DNA of 64,000 nucleotides, taken from NCBI GenBank assembly GCA_012931725.1, contig CM022948.1:109354477-109418476 (forward strand), written 5' to 3'. Made by a program: the position numbers and the translations under genes. How positions within the stretch are numbered: the stretch's first letter is position 1; the number at the start of each line of letters is the position of its first letter. Shown piece after piece: positions 40,501-49,968 of the stretch. The notes below the pieces were generated by a model. That model was not told where the DNA came from, did no database searches, and worked only from the letters and a program-made list of their open reading frames with translations. Source of the DNA: Litsea cubeba. Lineage: Eukaryota; Streptophyta; Magnoliopsida; Laurales; Lauraceae.

Positions 40501-41862
40501 CAGAGTACTATCTGTAACATAATTGACTCTCAAATCCCAATTGACATGGGATATAAGGACTACCGATATTAGGACTAGTTTGGTATTTCTACTTATAAAA
40601 TTATGTAGAGTAATGTTAAAAAGTCAATTATATTTTATTCATACTCTCTTCAACTTTTTCAAAGAAAGACAAAAAGCAACAATAATTACTCACTAAAAGA
40701 AAAAAAAAACTCCATTTCCCGTACTAAAAGTCAACAATATTCTATCCCCAACAACTAAAAATAAAATACCATCATAACTCACTACATTTTTTATTCATAC
40801 CTTTTATTTCACTTCACTCCACTTGATTTTAGAAGTAAAGTGCCAAACTAACCTACTGAAAAGTTTCTTTCGTTTCTTAGAAATTTGTTGTGCTCATGGC
40901 ACGACAAACAAATTTCTAAGGAACGAAAAGTGATTGGTGAGATGTGTTAGCAATGGATGTGATTATCTCTAATAACCCAAAATTTTTGTATAGGCCCAGA
41001 TGCTGGTTCCTTGATTGGGTCCCACTTGTGCAACCTTTAATTTAATTTCGAAGTTAAAAACTTAAAATTAGATATTAATGGACCCCACCTTTTGATAAAA
41101 AGAAAATGAGGATCACATCTTGTCTCAATCCAATGGATTACTTTTGGTTTAAATCCCTACTTAATTCGCAACTTTAAGAGGAGAAGAGTTGTCCATTGAT
41201 ATTATTTCTAGGAAGGTCAAAAGTGGAAGGAAAATGAAGAGAAACAGAAGGAAAAATTAAGAATTTTTTTTTATACCCCCTCTAAGGTTTCTAAGATTCG
41301 CAAATAGGCCTCTATAGTTTTATTATTTGTAAATAAGCCCCTATTCTTTCATTATAATACATCCCCATACTTAGTAGCCTTTCCAACTATTATAAGTTTC
41401 TACAGTGAAATGACACATTTTCCCTTCTCTCTATTATCCCTATATGTATATTTTAAAAAGCTTGGACTTATTTTTCTCTAAAGCTCGTAACATTCATAGT
41501 TACTATAGTATATTTTGTGGGAGAGAATAACCTTACATAAATTATATTTTTATTAATATAAGGCTCATTTCATTAAATTGAAATTAGTCATAAAGACAAT
41601 CAACACTTGTACTTACAATTAGTTTTAATTGATTTAATCCATCCACAACCCATCGTTGGGTTGATGAGATTTTGAAAATAATGTTTAGGCTTCATGTGCA
41701 TAAGAGAGTTATATATTAAGTGAGAGGCCATTGAGAATTGACATAAAATAAAGTTATTCTTGTAAAATGATTTACTTATAATTAGTTATAGTTTATCTAA
41801 TCCATCCACGACCCACCATTGGATTGATGAAAGTTTTGAAATAATAATTAGGCTTCTTGTTT

Positions 41863-41906
<44 letters not shown>

Positions 41907-44476
41907 ATTGAGAATCGAGATAAAATAATATTATTTTTGTAAAAAAAAATATAGTCATTTTTGTTTAATGGATGTAAGGGCAAAGCTGTCATTTTAATAA
42001 AAAGTGAACACAAACTTCATAGTAGTTGTTCATTCTTGTTAGGACAATTGATTTGGGGTACATGGAAGGTATTAAAATTAAATGTCAATCGCCTATTTAC
42101 AAATACTAAAACCAAAGAAATCTATTTACAAATCCTAAAAACCTTATGAGGTATATGCAAAACGCTCAAAAAGTAAATAAAAAAGTTAATTAGAAGGAAA
42201 CGTATTGATCATGTTTTCGGTGGTATCTTTGTTGATATTCCTTTTGTGGATATCAATTCAATGGAGTTTGCCTTGATATTTCCTTTAATCGATATCAATG
42301 CAAGGGAATCCCAAATAACTCTTTCCGATTCACTGAATAGGGATAAATTAGTGTTTTCAGAAGGTCCAATGTGACCTTCTATTTTGGTCTTTCTGGATAC
42401 AATCCAAACCGTCCAAACTTTCCTCGGATTTTAAAAGGGCCTAATTAAAATCTGGTGATTAAAAGGAAACGTGGTCTAGCTAGAGAGTCCCAATCTTGCT
42501 GACACTTTATCCTATAGTGACCATGAATGTACCTATCACGGTCCACAATGTCACCGCGGGTAGCCTGCCCCGGTCTAAGGCGGGGGCTGCCCGAAGTGAC
42601 GTGCAGACTGTGACTGGTCTAGTCACCGTCACCATGGAAAAAACCACTCAGAGGATCCCGATTCCCGGCTAGATCATTCAAATTTGATTGTTTAAGTATA
42701 ACTCCAATTAATCTCATCTATTGTTGAAGAATTAGCAAGATCTGAACTGTTGAAAACTACAAAATCTACTCGCTTTCTTTAGTTGAATGATGGGATTAGA
42801 TCTCCAATGATAGGAGATGTATGTGTGATGGCCCATCAATCGTGGAATGCCCATCACATTAATAATCCGCGTAACCGGGAATTCAGGACCACCAGGGATT
42901 CCAACTGTATGGCAATTAAAGCAGAGGGGCCCACCTCGACTATGGATTGGTGATCACGAGGGCTGAGTTTTGTGTTCCACTCCTTAAATCCCTTGTGTAG
43001 TCTACGCGTCTCCTCTGAAACCTTTCCAGTTTCCATAGTGCTGCATATCCTATTCTGCATTTCCTCAAAATTTTCCTGCATTTGGAAAGTTTAGACATTA
43101 ATTAGAAATTTTATTGTAACAGCCATTCATCTAGTAAACAATTTGTTATTCTTACTGGATTCCTTACCTTTTAGAAGGAAATGATGCATTTAAATTTGTG
43201 AACTTTGATGATGGTCACACAAGTCAGCACGAATTATATTGCATCATAGACACGTGTTTGATGGATGATTTTAGAACTTGGCTCATCTGATAGTTGAATA
43301 TTGAGAATTCTGGGCTGGCTGTTTGCAAGGATTGGGAGAGGGTTTTATGACATCCTTGATGTCCCCAGGACCTCAGCTGGTTTGACAAATGATCAAATAC
43401 TTGACAGCATTTTAAAAACTCTATAGGGCCAAAAATCGCACAGCACAATATTATTGGTTTTATGAATTCTTACCATTTAAAATAAATAGGGGATTCAAAT
43501 TCTCAAGGGGTAGCAGCTGTTAGGAATTATATCAGAAAAAAAAAAGCCTCAAAACAAATTAGAATCTCCAACAATGCATTTTTATCAAAGGAGACGGAAT
43601 TGAAGACATAACCCTTGGTAAGAAATGATCACCAAGCTGACACTCTAATACACCAAGTCCGAGATGTGTCAGGTCAATTTATGTATCCACCCACCATTTT
43701 TTTTTTTTTTCCCAATTACATCGCCACCTACCATTTTTATCAATTTATGTCTCCACCAAACATCTTCTTCTTTTATTTTATCTTATTTTACGGGGGCTGA
43801 TTGGGTACCACTGAAAATACCACTTCAATCGGAAAAGGAAGGTTAAGCTTAAATCAAAGACGCATAGTTGAAATTGCAACTTGGTGACCCACTAATATGA
43901 TTACTCTTTATCTTTCCATGAGAGGCTGGGAGCAAGTACACAAGTCTCACCGGGGACTCTCAGACCGCACACCAAAGATGGGATGAAAAACACTGGTCTT
44001 TGTTGTATAGAAAGGTTTATTCACGTGGAGTTTTTGATAAAGGACATTTGTACAGGTCCGCTGTCTCGATTTAAGTTGTTCTTTATGTTTATATATATAG
44101 AGGAAGGCTCTCCTAAGTTTAAGCTTAAGATAAGGTAAGCTCAAGTATGTGGTGGGGCTCACTTGGAGACCCACGTAGGGATGGGAGTGGGAGATTTCAA
44201 GGACTTTCTAGGATCTTCCTATTTGCAAAAAATCAGCTCCAACCATAATTTCTATCATCTTCATATGGGCTCAAGAGTTTAATGGTCATCAATCCATTCG
44301 GATTGATATATAGTTAATCCAACGGTCCAGTAAATTCGGATCTTACCGAAAGTTGGTGGACATATGCAATTTAAGGGGGTCATGTGTTTGGTCCATTTGG
44401 ATGGACTAAAGGTGGGCCCCACAAGTACGAGCTTGTGAAATTTTCTCCCTAAGCTCGAACTTAGAGGAGCCTTGCT

Positions 44477-44513
<37 letters not shown>

Positions 44514-47276
44514 CAAGGCTCTCCTAAGCTTAAGCTTATGATATGATTCCGTAAGCTAACGCTTCTAGGGCTCATCCTTGATCCATCCAAATGGATCAAA
44601 CACACGACCCCCTTAAATTGCACAAGCCCACCAACTTTTGGTCAAATCCGAATTTACTAGACCGTTGGATCGACTATGTACCAATCCGAATAGACCGTTA
44701 ATCATTAAACTTTTGGTGCCTAGATGGAGATGATAGAAACCACGATTTGGGCTGATTTTTTGTAGGAAGGAGGGTCCCAGGGAGTCCTTGAAATCCCCCC
44801 CACTCTCATCCCCATATGGGTCCCCAAGTGGGCCCCACTACGTAATTGAGCTTACTTCAGCTTACCTTATCTTAAGCTTCAGCTTAGGGGAGCTGGCCCC
44901 ATATATATATATATATATATATATACGACTGATGACTTATTACTAGAAAAATATATGTTCTGTTTCAATTCTATGCTCAATTTAACAATCTCAAAAGTGA
45001 AAAGATAAAATAAATAAAGGACCTTAGTAGTTGATGGGGAAATACACATCTTTTTTGACCATAAGGTGGGGGACACTTTCCTTTTTAAAAAATTTAAAGT
45101 ACAAAACGTACATTTTAAGTACATAGAGTGAGGTACAAAATGCACTTTTCATGCATAAAAATAGAAGTGTCCCTCACTTTATAGTGAAGAAAGATGCATA
45201 TGAACATTCCCCATAGTTGACATATGCATAAATGGTGAGGGATACTCTCATTTTGGGATGTGTGAAGTACAAGAAGGGAATCCTATGTACTTGACACTCC
45301 CCTTTTTACTTGACACTTCTCAAAAGGGGAGTGTCCATCACTAAAATGGTGAGAGATGGATATACTTGAATACTCTCATATATATATATATAATTATGTA
45401 TAGGTGAAATAGATAAGGTGGGATCCACCTTTGACATGTGTGACACACAGTCTTGATGAGCTGTGCAGGTGTGCAATGTGTTGGTGGATATTTTTCCAAA
45501 TTATCAATTACTAATTGAAGTAAATAATAATCATAACAATAATAATAAATTATTCATAAAATGTACAGCTTTCATCAACATACTTTTAGACCCAAGTTTG
45601 TAACTAACACTCGAAAATTAGCTTTATTTCAAAGAGTTTATAAAACTTTCGAACCAAAAACAAATTTAAAGCCAATCTATTCATAGAAAGATCCAAATTT
45701 TGTTCTAATAGCATCCAGTACTTTCTTTCCATTCTTCTTTGTCTTACCTATTTTCTCCACCCATACTTTTGAGACACTTGATCTTAGCCAGGCCGAGGAA
45801 GGTTAAATTCTTTTGAGACACCTACAAGGCGCCTGCACAATTTTTTATTTATTTATAAAAACCCACCTCACCTGCGGCTATAAATTAAGTTGCTTGACAA
45901 CCAATGAAAGCAGGAGATCAATAGATTCGAATGTGAGAAAATTAGGTGCAAGATTTTTAAAAAGCTCGCTTCCTTATCAAATAAAAATGACTTTAAGATG
46001 TGGATTTAAAATACATCTCCGGAGTGTTATACTTGTCAGCCCATTTGATCTAAAAGAAATGAGAGGTTCTCATATGAAATTCAATGCATATTTTCTATAA
46101 CAATAACTTCAGACCTTCAGTCGGGAATATAAAGATGGCCTGTTGGTAAGGCCTCTCACTCTCATCCCTCCCACTAGTGATCGATCTTCGGTGGGAGATT
46201 TGCACTCCTTCCTATTGGCCGGTGAGCCCCAAGCAAAATTAAAAATAAAAAAATAAGAAAAAATAAACAACTTCAGACCATCAGTTACTTACCAACAATC
46301 ATATCACCAGAGTTATTATAGATATGGCTAAGAGTAAAAACCTGGAATATTACCAAATCATTATAATGAAAAGAGAAGGCCACTTTCTATGTAATTAAGG
46401 GATTAGGAAAAAATTTCTAAAGGGGTTGGTCGAGTGGTCAGGACCACGGTTCCTCCCTCTTTCGGAGCTAGAGGTCTTGGTATCGACCCCCGATTTCTCC
46501 TATTCAGGAATTAAAGATTCAGATTGAGTCCACTTGTGCTATCACCTATAGGCCATAGGGGTTTTACGCAGCTTCTCTCTGGGCCTGGAGGGATTAGTTT
46601 AGTCCAAAAAGTTGGGGAGCCCTCCTTAGAAGAAAAAAACAAAAAAAGGAGATTAGGAAAGAAAATAAAATGAGAATTGGAGATAGTAGGTAGTCACCTT
46701 AACTAAGTTGTAGTCCTGCCAGAAAGTCCCACTACCGGCGTCCACGGCAGATCTATCAGAGTTGAAGAAGGCTTGGGGGGCCCGCGGCCCAACGTTATAC
46801 TTCCGGCAGAACGGCAGCCAGTGTCTGGCGAAGATGGACGCCTGATACGCAGCATGAAAGGTCAGCTCCGAGCCACCGTCGTCCGACAGATAGCAAGCGA
46901 GCTTGCTCACATCATAGTCATATGCCATGAGCGACAGGAGCGTATTGGCGACAAGTGCCGGCGGCTCTTTGTCGGGATCGGCAGTGCACACCATGACGTC
47001 AACGGGAGGGAGATTCGGCGGGAGGCGTTCAGGGTGAGTGACATAGTGAGTGGGGTTCCATCGGCAGCTCTGTTGGAAGAGCCACATGACGGCAAACCAG
47101 AGCTCGGCGAGGGAGACGAGCACCCATAGGAGGCGGTGGTCGGCTGGGATGTGGGTTACACGGTAGTAGAGGAGAGAGAGTACTCCGGCAGAGAATATGA
47201 AGAAGTAGAGCTTGAAGAGAGCCCGGCTGGGGGATTTGTGGGTGGTGAAGAGACGTGTGGTGGGAGAATATGCCAT
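31548..47276 (-). CDS. Cellulose synthase-like glycosyltransferase, copy B (GT2; CslE/CslG/CslJ clade), 735 aa, eight exons
   Basis: Exons on the minus strand are 47276-46698, 43075-42935, 37446-37309, 36737-36525, 34583-34454, 34324-34230, 33182-32835 and 32111-31548. All are GT-AG and sum to 736 codons. Six exons have exactly the lengths of copy A. Exon 3 has three extra codons (a P-N-G insertion) and exon 8 four extra (acidic/glycine E-G-E-G region before the last membrane block). The Met at 47276 is the first ATG in frame. All GT2 motifs are kept: D-D-G in exon 1, D-C-D in exon 4, V-E-D and Q-Y-K-R-W in exon 7. Introns are long because of insertions: intron 1 has two SINEs and an inverted MITE pair; intron 2 has a solo LTR, a hAT element and a MITE; intron 4 has a Harbinger-like element. 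It is a tandem paralogue of copy A and is probably functional. Confidence 0.9.
35883..36420. mobile_element. PIF/Harbinger-like non-autonomous element in intron 4 of Csl copy B
   Basis: The element is 35886-36417 (532 bp), flanked by a TTA trinucleotide on both sides. The left end GGACATGTTTGTGCTAACAC pairs with the reverse complement of the right end, GGGCACGTTTGTGTATACAC; both continue into TTTCCGCG-like sequence. A 3-bp TTA duplication with TIRs is typical of PIF/Harbinger (Tourist-like) elements. Subterminal copies of TTTTCCG-GGAAA words occur inside. No transposase frame is seen. Confidence 0.7.
37122..37145. repeat. TA microsatellite
   Basis: A run of about twelve TA units in intron 3 of Csl copy B. 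Confidence 0.9.
37913..38416 (+). mobile_element. Solo LTR, 494 bp, in intron 2 of Csl copy B
   Basis: The LTR runs 37918-38411, with short inverted ends TGATGA and TCATCA and the 5-bp duplication GACAT at 37913-37917 and 38412-38416. It has promoter layout on the plus strand: two tandem 32-bp GC-rich units (38051-38082 and 38083-38114), then a TATA-type CTATAAAT at about 38169. Near the end is a GTGGACGTAGGTCATCTTGA-like stretch typical of plant LTR R/U5. No internal domain adjoins, so it is a solo LTR. Copy C intron 2 shows the empty site. Confidence 0.85.
38051..38114 (+). repeat. Tandem 32-bp repeats in the solo LTR U3
   Basis: Two units beginning CACCTGCCTC and ending GCGAGGGCAGTTC lie directly upstream of the LTR TATA box. 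This position is typical of enhancer repeats in LTRs; function is inferred. Confidence 0.6.
38459..39593. mobile_element. Non-autonomous hAT element, 1119 bp, in intron 2 of Csl copy B
   Basis: The element is 38467-39585, flanked by the 8-bp duplication ATGCAACA (38459-38466 and 39586-39593). The ends are CAAGCCCTGCC and, in reverse complement, CAGGCCGGTCC, with GGGCCC-rich subterminal sequence. An 8-bp TSD and CAGG-C-type ends mark the hAT superfamily. It resembles the hAT element at 57323-58424 in its end pattern and length, but carries no recognisable transposase. It lies only 42 bp from the solo LTR. Confidence 0.8.
40569..40856. mobile_element. MITE in intron 2 of Csl copy B, same family as 28617-28935
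   Basis: The left end TAGGACTAGTTTGGTATTTC pairs with the reverse complement of the right end, TAGGTTAGTTTGGCACTTTA. The interior shares the AACTAAAA-TAAAATACCATCATAACTC stretch with the element at 28617-28935. Border dinucleotides are TA on both sides. Confidence 0.7.
41863..41904 (+). repeat. GA microsatellite
   Basis: An uninterrupted run of about 20 GA units in intron 2 of Csl copy B. Reverse-strand frames through it give poly-Ser/Leu peptides that are not genes. Confidence 0.9.
44099..44900. mobile_element. Head-to-head inverted pair of TIR elements around a TA microsatellite (potential long hairpin)
   Basis: Unit 1 (44099-44478, about 380 bp) and unit 2 (44511-44900, about 390 bp) are diverged copies of one element in opposite orientation, separated by a (TA)n run. 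Each unit has terminal inverted repeats related to GCAAGGCTCTCCTAAGCTTA. Shared internal words include AGTGGGGC-CACTTGG, GATTTCAAGGACT, AAAAATCAGC, ATCCAACGGTC and AATTTAAGGGGGTC. TA lies at the borders, so a Tc1/mariner-like target preference is possible. If transcribed as part of intron 1 of Csl copy B, the two units could pair along about 380 bp. Similarity was judged by eye. Confidence 0.75.
45035..45215. mobile_element. MITE related to the element at 27141-27276
   Basis: The left end GGGGAAATACACATCTTTTT and the reverse complement of the right end, GGGGAATGTTCATATGCATC, are imperfect inverted repeats. The interior (ACTTTTCATGCATAAAAAT) resembles the interior of the copy A element. Related words continue to about 45390, so the region may hold more than one copy. 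Confidence 0.45.
46105..46285 (+). mobile_element. tRNA-derived SINE with 17-bp target duplication, intron 1 of Csl copy B
   Basis: The direct repeats aacttcagaccttcagt (46105-46121) and aacttcagaccatcagt (46269-46285) flank an insert of about 147 bp. The insert starts with an A-box-like TGGCCTGTTGGTAAGG, has a B-box-like GTGATCGATCTTCGG, and ends in an A-rich tail. This is the structure of a plant SINE. Confidence 0.8.
46401..46660 (+). mobile_element. tRNA-derived SINE (Au-like) with 10-bp target duplication, next to exon 1 of Csl copy B
   Basis: The direct repeat GATTAGGAAA occurs at 46401-46410 and 46651-46660. The insert begins GGGGTTGGTCGAGTGGTCAG (A box), has GGTATCGACCCCCG (B box) about 50 bp on, and ends GGGATTAGTTTAGTCC and an A-rich tail. 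The GGGATTAGT ending recalls the Au family of plant SINEs. It lies 37 bp from the exon 1 splice donor (46698), so it could affect splicing. Copy A has the matching unoccupied sequence near 27520. Confidence 0.8.
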
Positions 47277-47332
47277 CTTTTTGGTTGGCACTTGGCAGTG
47301 AAGGGAGAGTGAGAGGAGGTGTCACTGGTGTT

Positions 47333-47340
47333 GTTTATAA
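47333..47340 (-). promoter_or_regulatory. Possible TATA box of Csl copy B
   Basis: On the minus strand the sequence CTTTTTATAAACAAC lies about 57 bp before the start codon at 47276. This would allow a short leader. It is supported by motif and distance only. Confidence 0.3.
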
Positions 47341-48336
47341 AAAGGGCTGAGAGTGGACTGGAAGACTGGAAGATGGGTGGTGCATCAGCATGGGCATGGC
47401 CGTATAATATGCTTGAGATATTGAGGAGGTTAGACGTCAGTTCCCTCTCTTGTGCTCTCCGTGGTCCAATGATTGTGATTCGTCTTTTCTTTTTCAATAC
47501 AGACTTCTCATTCACCCCTCTTTATTTATTTAACTCTTCTGGTGAGATTGATGGATTACTTTATACTTTATAGGAACCATTTGGTGGTCTTTAGCCGAAT
47601 GTTTTATTGAGACATCGGAATGTGGACCTCTACTGAACCCTTTTCATGGGAGTCTATCATCTCAGAAAACTTCCTTGTAATGAAACTGGCCCCTCGGCCC
47701 TGAGGCAACCTTTTGTATCTAATTTTATCCATTTAATATAATACCTCTTTTGAGGGAAAAAATAAAAAAAATCCCAATGATGCCAAGGGAGATGAAAGTG
47801 TAAAAGGGCTTGCACCCATCAAATGTGAGCTCAAGTAGGCTCCACGGAGCAGGAGATCAATTCTCAACAATAATTGTGTCCGACTAGTGTCGTGATTTTT
47901 AGTCGTCTGGCCTCATGTGATTGTTAGGCAATAATGCCTTTTCGAACCAGATCCAATTCTCTTTCATCCCCATCCAATTCTCTTTCATCCGCCCCCCTTT
48001 CATCCACCCCCTCATTACGTGTCACCCCTATTTGAACCAAACAAGGTTTCCCTATTTTGTCCAAACAGCAAATCCGTAATCACTGCCACATGTCATGGCC
48101 CTTTCTCCAACTTCATTTCACTGAGAAACTACACACTTCGCTCTCTCAAACTTGTCACACATGTTCTAGAAGATCCTCCACCGGGCAATTTTCATGTCTA
48201 TAAATACTAAGTAGTGATGCTTTGGGGCTTCTCCACCGCCAAATTTTCATGCCAATAAATAGAGACGTGGGTCATTTGTGAGGTGCAGGAGGCATGTGCC
48301 TCTTGTAAAGTAGAGTGGAGTAAAGCGTAGCTCCAG

Positions 48337-48960
48337 TAGGGTGAAAAATCGGTTAATCGGTCGGTTATTTTAAGAATTTTTGATAAAACCGATTTTTGAC
48401 CACTTTAATGTATTAACCGAACCAAACCGATTTTTTGTTTTATAAAACTTTTAACCGAACCGAACCGAATTATTTACGTTCGTTTTTCGGTCGGTTTGGT
48501 TAATGTGATGCATTTTGGTAGACTTAATAATTGCCCAAGTTTTTAAAAACTTAGAACTAGATTGCTATATTATGTACATTTCTTTTGTGAAATTGGGCTT
48601 AATAATTGGCCCATAAATTCATTATCCATAAATGATATATCATAGAAGTGCTTGAAAATACATTAAACACAATTACACAAATAGACAATAACCATAAACA
48701 ACACTCCAACTAACAAGTCTAAAAATATTTAGAGGGCTGGGTAATGGGTAATATAAATATTCAAAACAAAATTGCATATACTTCGGTTAATCGGTTAATC
48801 GGTTAAATAAGATCATTAACCGAACTGAAATTATATAACTGAATTTGCCAATAAATTTATCCGAACCAAACTGAATTACCCGAAATAACCGAACCAAAAT
48901 TAAATTTCGGCTATGGTTCGGTTTGGTAAATCGGTCGGTTCGATTTTTGCTCACCCCTAA
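48337..48960. mobile_element. TIR element rich in CGGTTAA / TTAACCG motifs
   Basis: The left end TAGGGTGAAAAATCGGTTAA pairs with the reverse complement of the right end, TTAGGGGTGAGCAAAAATCG. The interior near both ends is filled with CGGTTAATCGGTCGGTT and the complementary AACCGAACCGA words, making long subterminal inverted repeats. About 620 bp, non-coding. Elements with this TIR wording are widespread in plant genomes; the superfamily is not assigned here. Confidence 0.6.
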
Positions 48961-49968
48961 CCTCGTGAAGTGAGTTGTGTCAAAGTGAAAAAGTGTGAAT
49001 TGACTAGTGAAGCAGAACAAGTGACCAAGTGGAGAGTCCTCCTATGTGCAAGTAGTGCACTGTTTGGTAAGGTGAAGTGTGCAAGTAGTGCACAGGTGAC
49101 AGTGGAGTGAAGGGTATCTTGGAAGTGAGGTGAAGTCAAGTGAGACGCAGAAGTGAAGCCAAGTGGTGAGTGAAGTGTTGTGAGCGTGTGAAGTGAAGTG
49201 AGGTATTAAGAGATTTAGTGAGGGATTTTTTATATGTACATCATTTTATTAGGGTGAAATCTAGAAAGTATTTTAGAGTTATATTGGCGGGCGCTATTAC
49301 CTCGAATTTATATCGAAGTTATTACATGATAGAGGTTTCTATCAAAGCTATTTAGGCCACACACACACTTCCAAAGGGCCATCCTATGGAGGATGATACC
49401 AAGTACAAGAGAGCAACTACTCGAAGAGTATACAGTGATAGACGTGGGCATCCGACCTTTGTCCCTCCTTAAAAACAAGGCCTCGTACAAAGGCAGGCTA
49501 ACCAAGCTTATAATTAAAACCCGAAAGGATCATCTGTAGAGCCATATGATCAAGGACCGATGGCCCACCTTTTAATATCATCAGCACCGTCGATCTGAGG
49601 AAACAGTAGAGGTTGAGTAGAGAGAGTGCGGTAGGAGGCACAAACATTGGGGAGGCAACAGCTAACTCCGTGACTTCATCCTTGTACCTCTCGAGGGCTT
49701 CCTCATCTATCACTTTGCTGGTGATCTCAAATCCTGTCTCAGAAAAGCCCATGGACCCATGGACTTTAAGATGGTGACTACTATTGAGACGAGGAAGGAA
49801 GATACCCCTCTGATCATCCACATCCGAGTATCGTTCAACCACATCTTGACCGTTCGTTCCTTTTGCCAACAGCAGCTCTTCCAGACTATAGGCATGGGAT
49901 GCAATGCCCAGGAAGGCAAACACCTTGAACCATGGATCCGAGGCCTAGAAAACATCATTACAACAAAG

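Larger units (their letters stand above)
47277..49381. other. Intergenic between Csl copy B 5' end and copy C 3' end
   Basis: About 2.1 kb with no supported gene. It must hold the copy B promoter. It also contains a TIR element (48337-48960). Downstream of that is a GAAGTG/GTGAAGT-rich, purine-biased stretch (48960-49205) of imperfect short repeats. Confidence 0.5.

Noticed and set aside
46411..46490. Functional tRNA gene
   Set aside because: Pol III A and B boxes are present, but no cloverleaf with paired acceptor stem can be drawn. The segment has a SINE tail and target duplications.
47640..47780. LINE 3' end with A-rich tail
   Set aside because: The TTTGTATCTAATTTT wording and A-rich tail are suggestive, but no target duplication or upstream ORF2 is visible.
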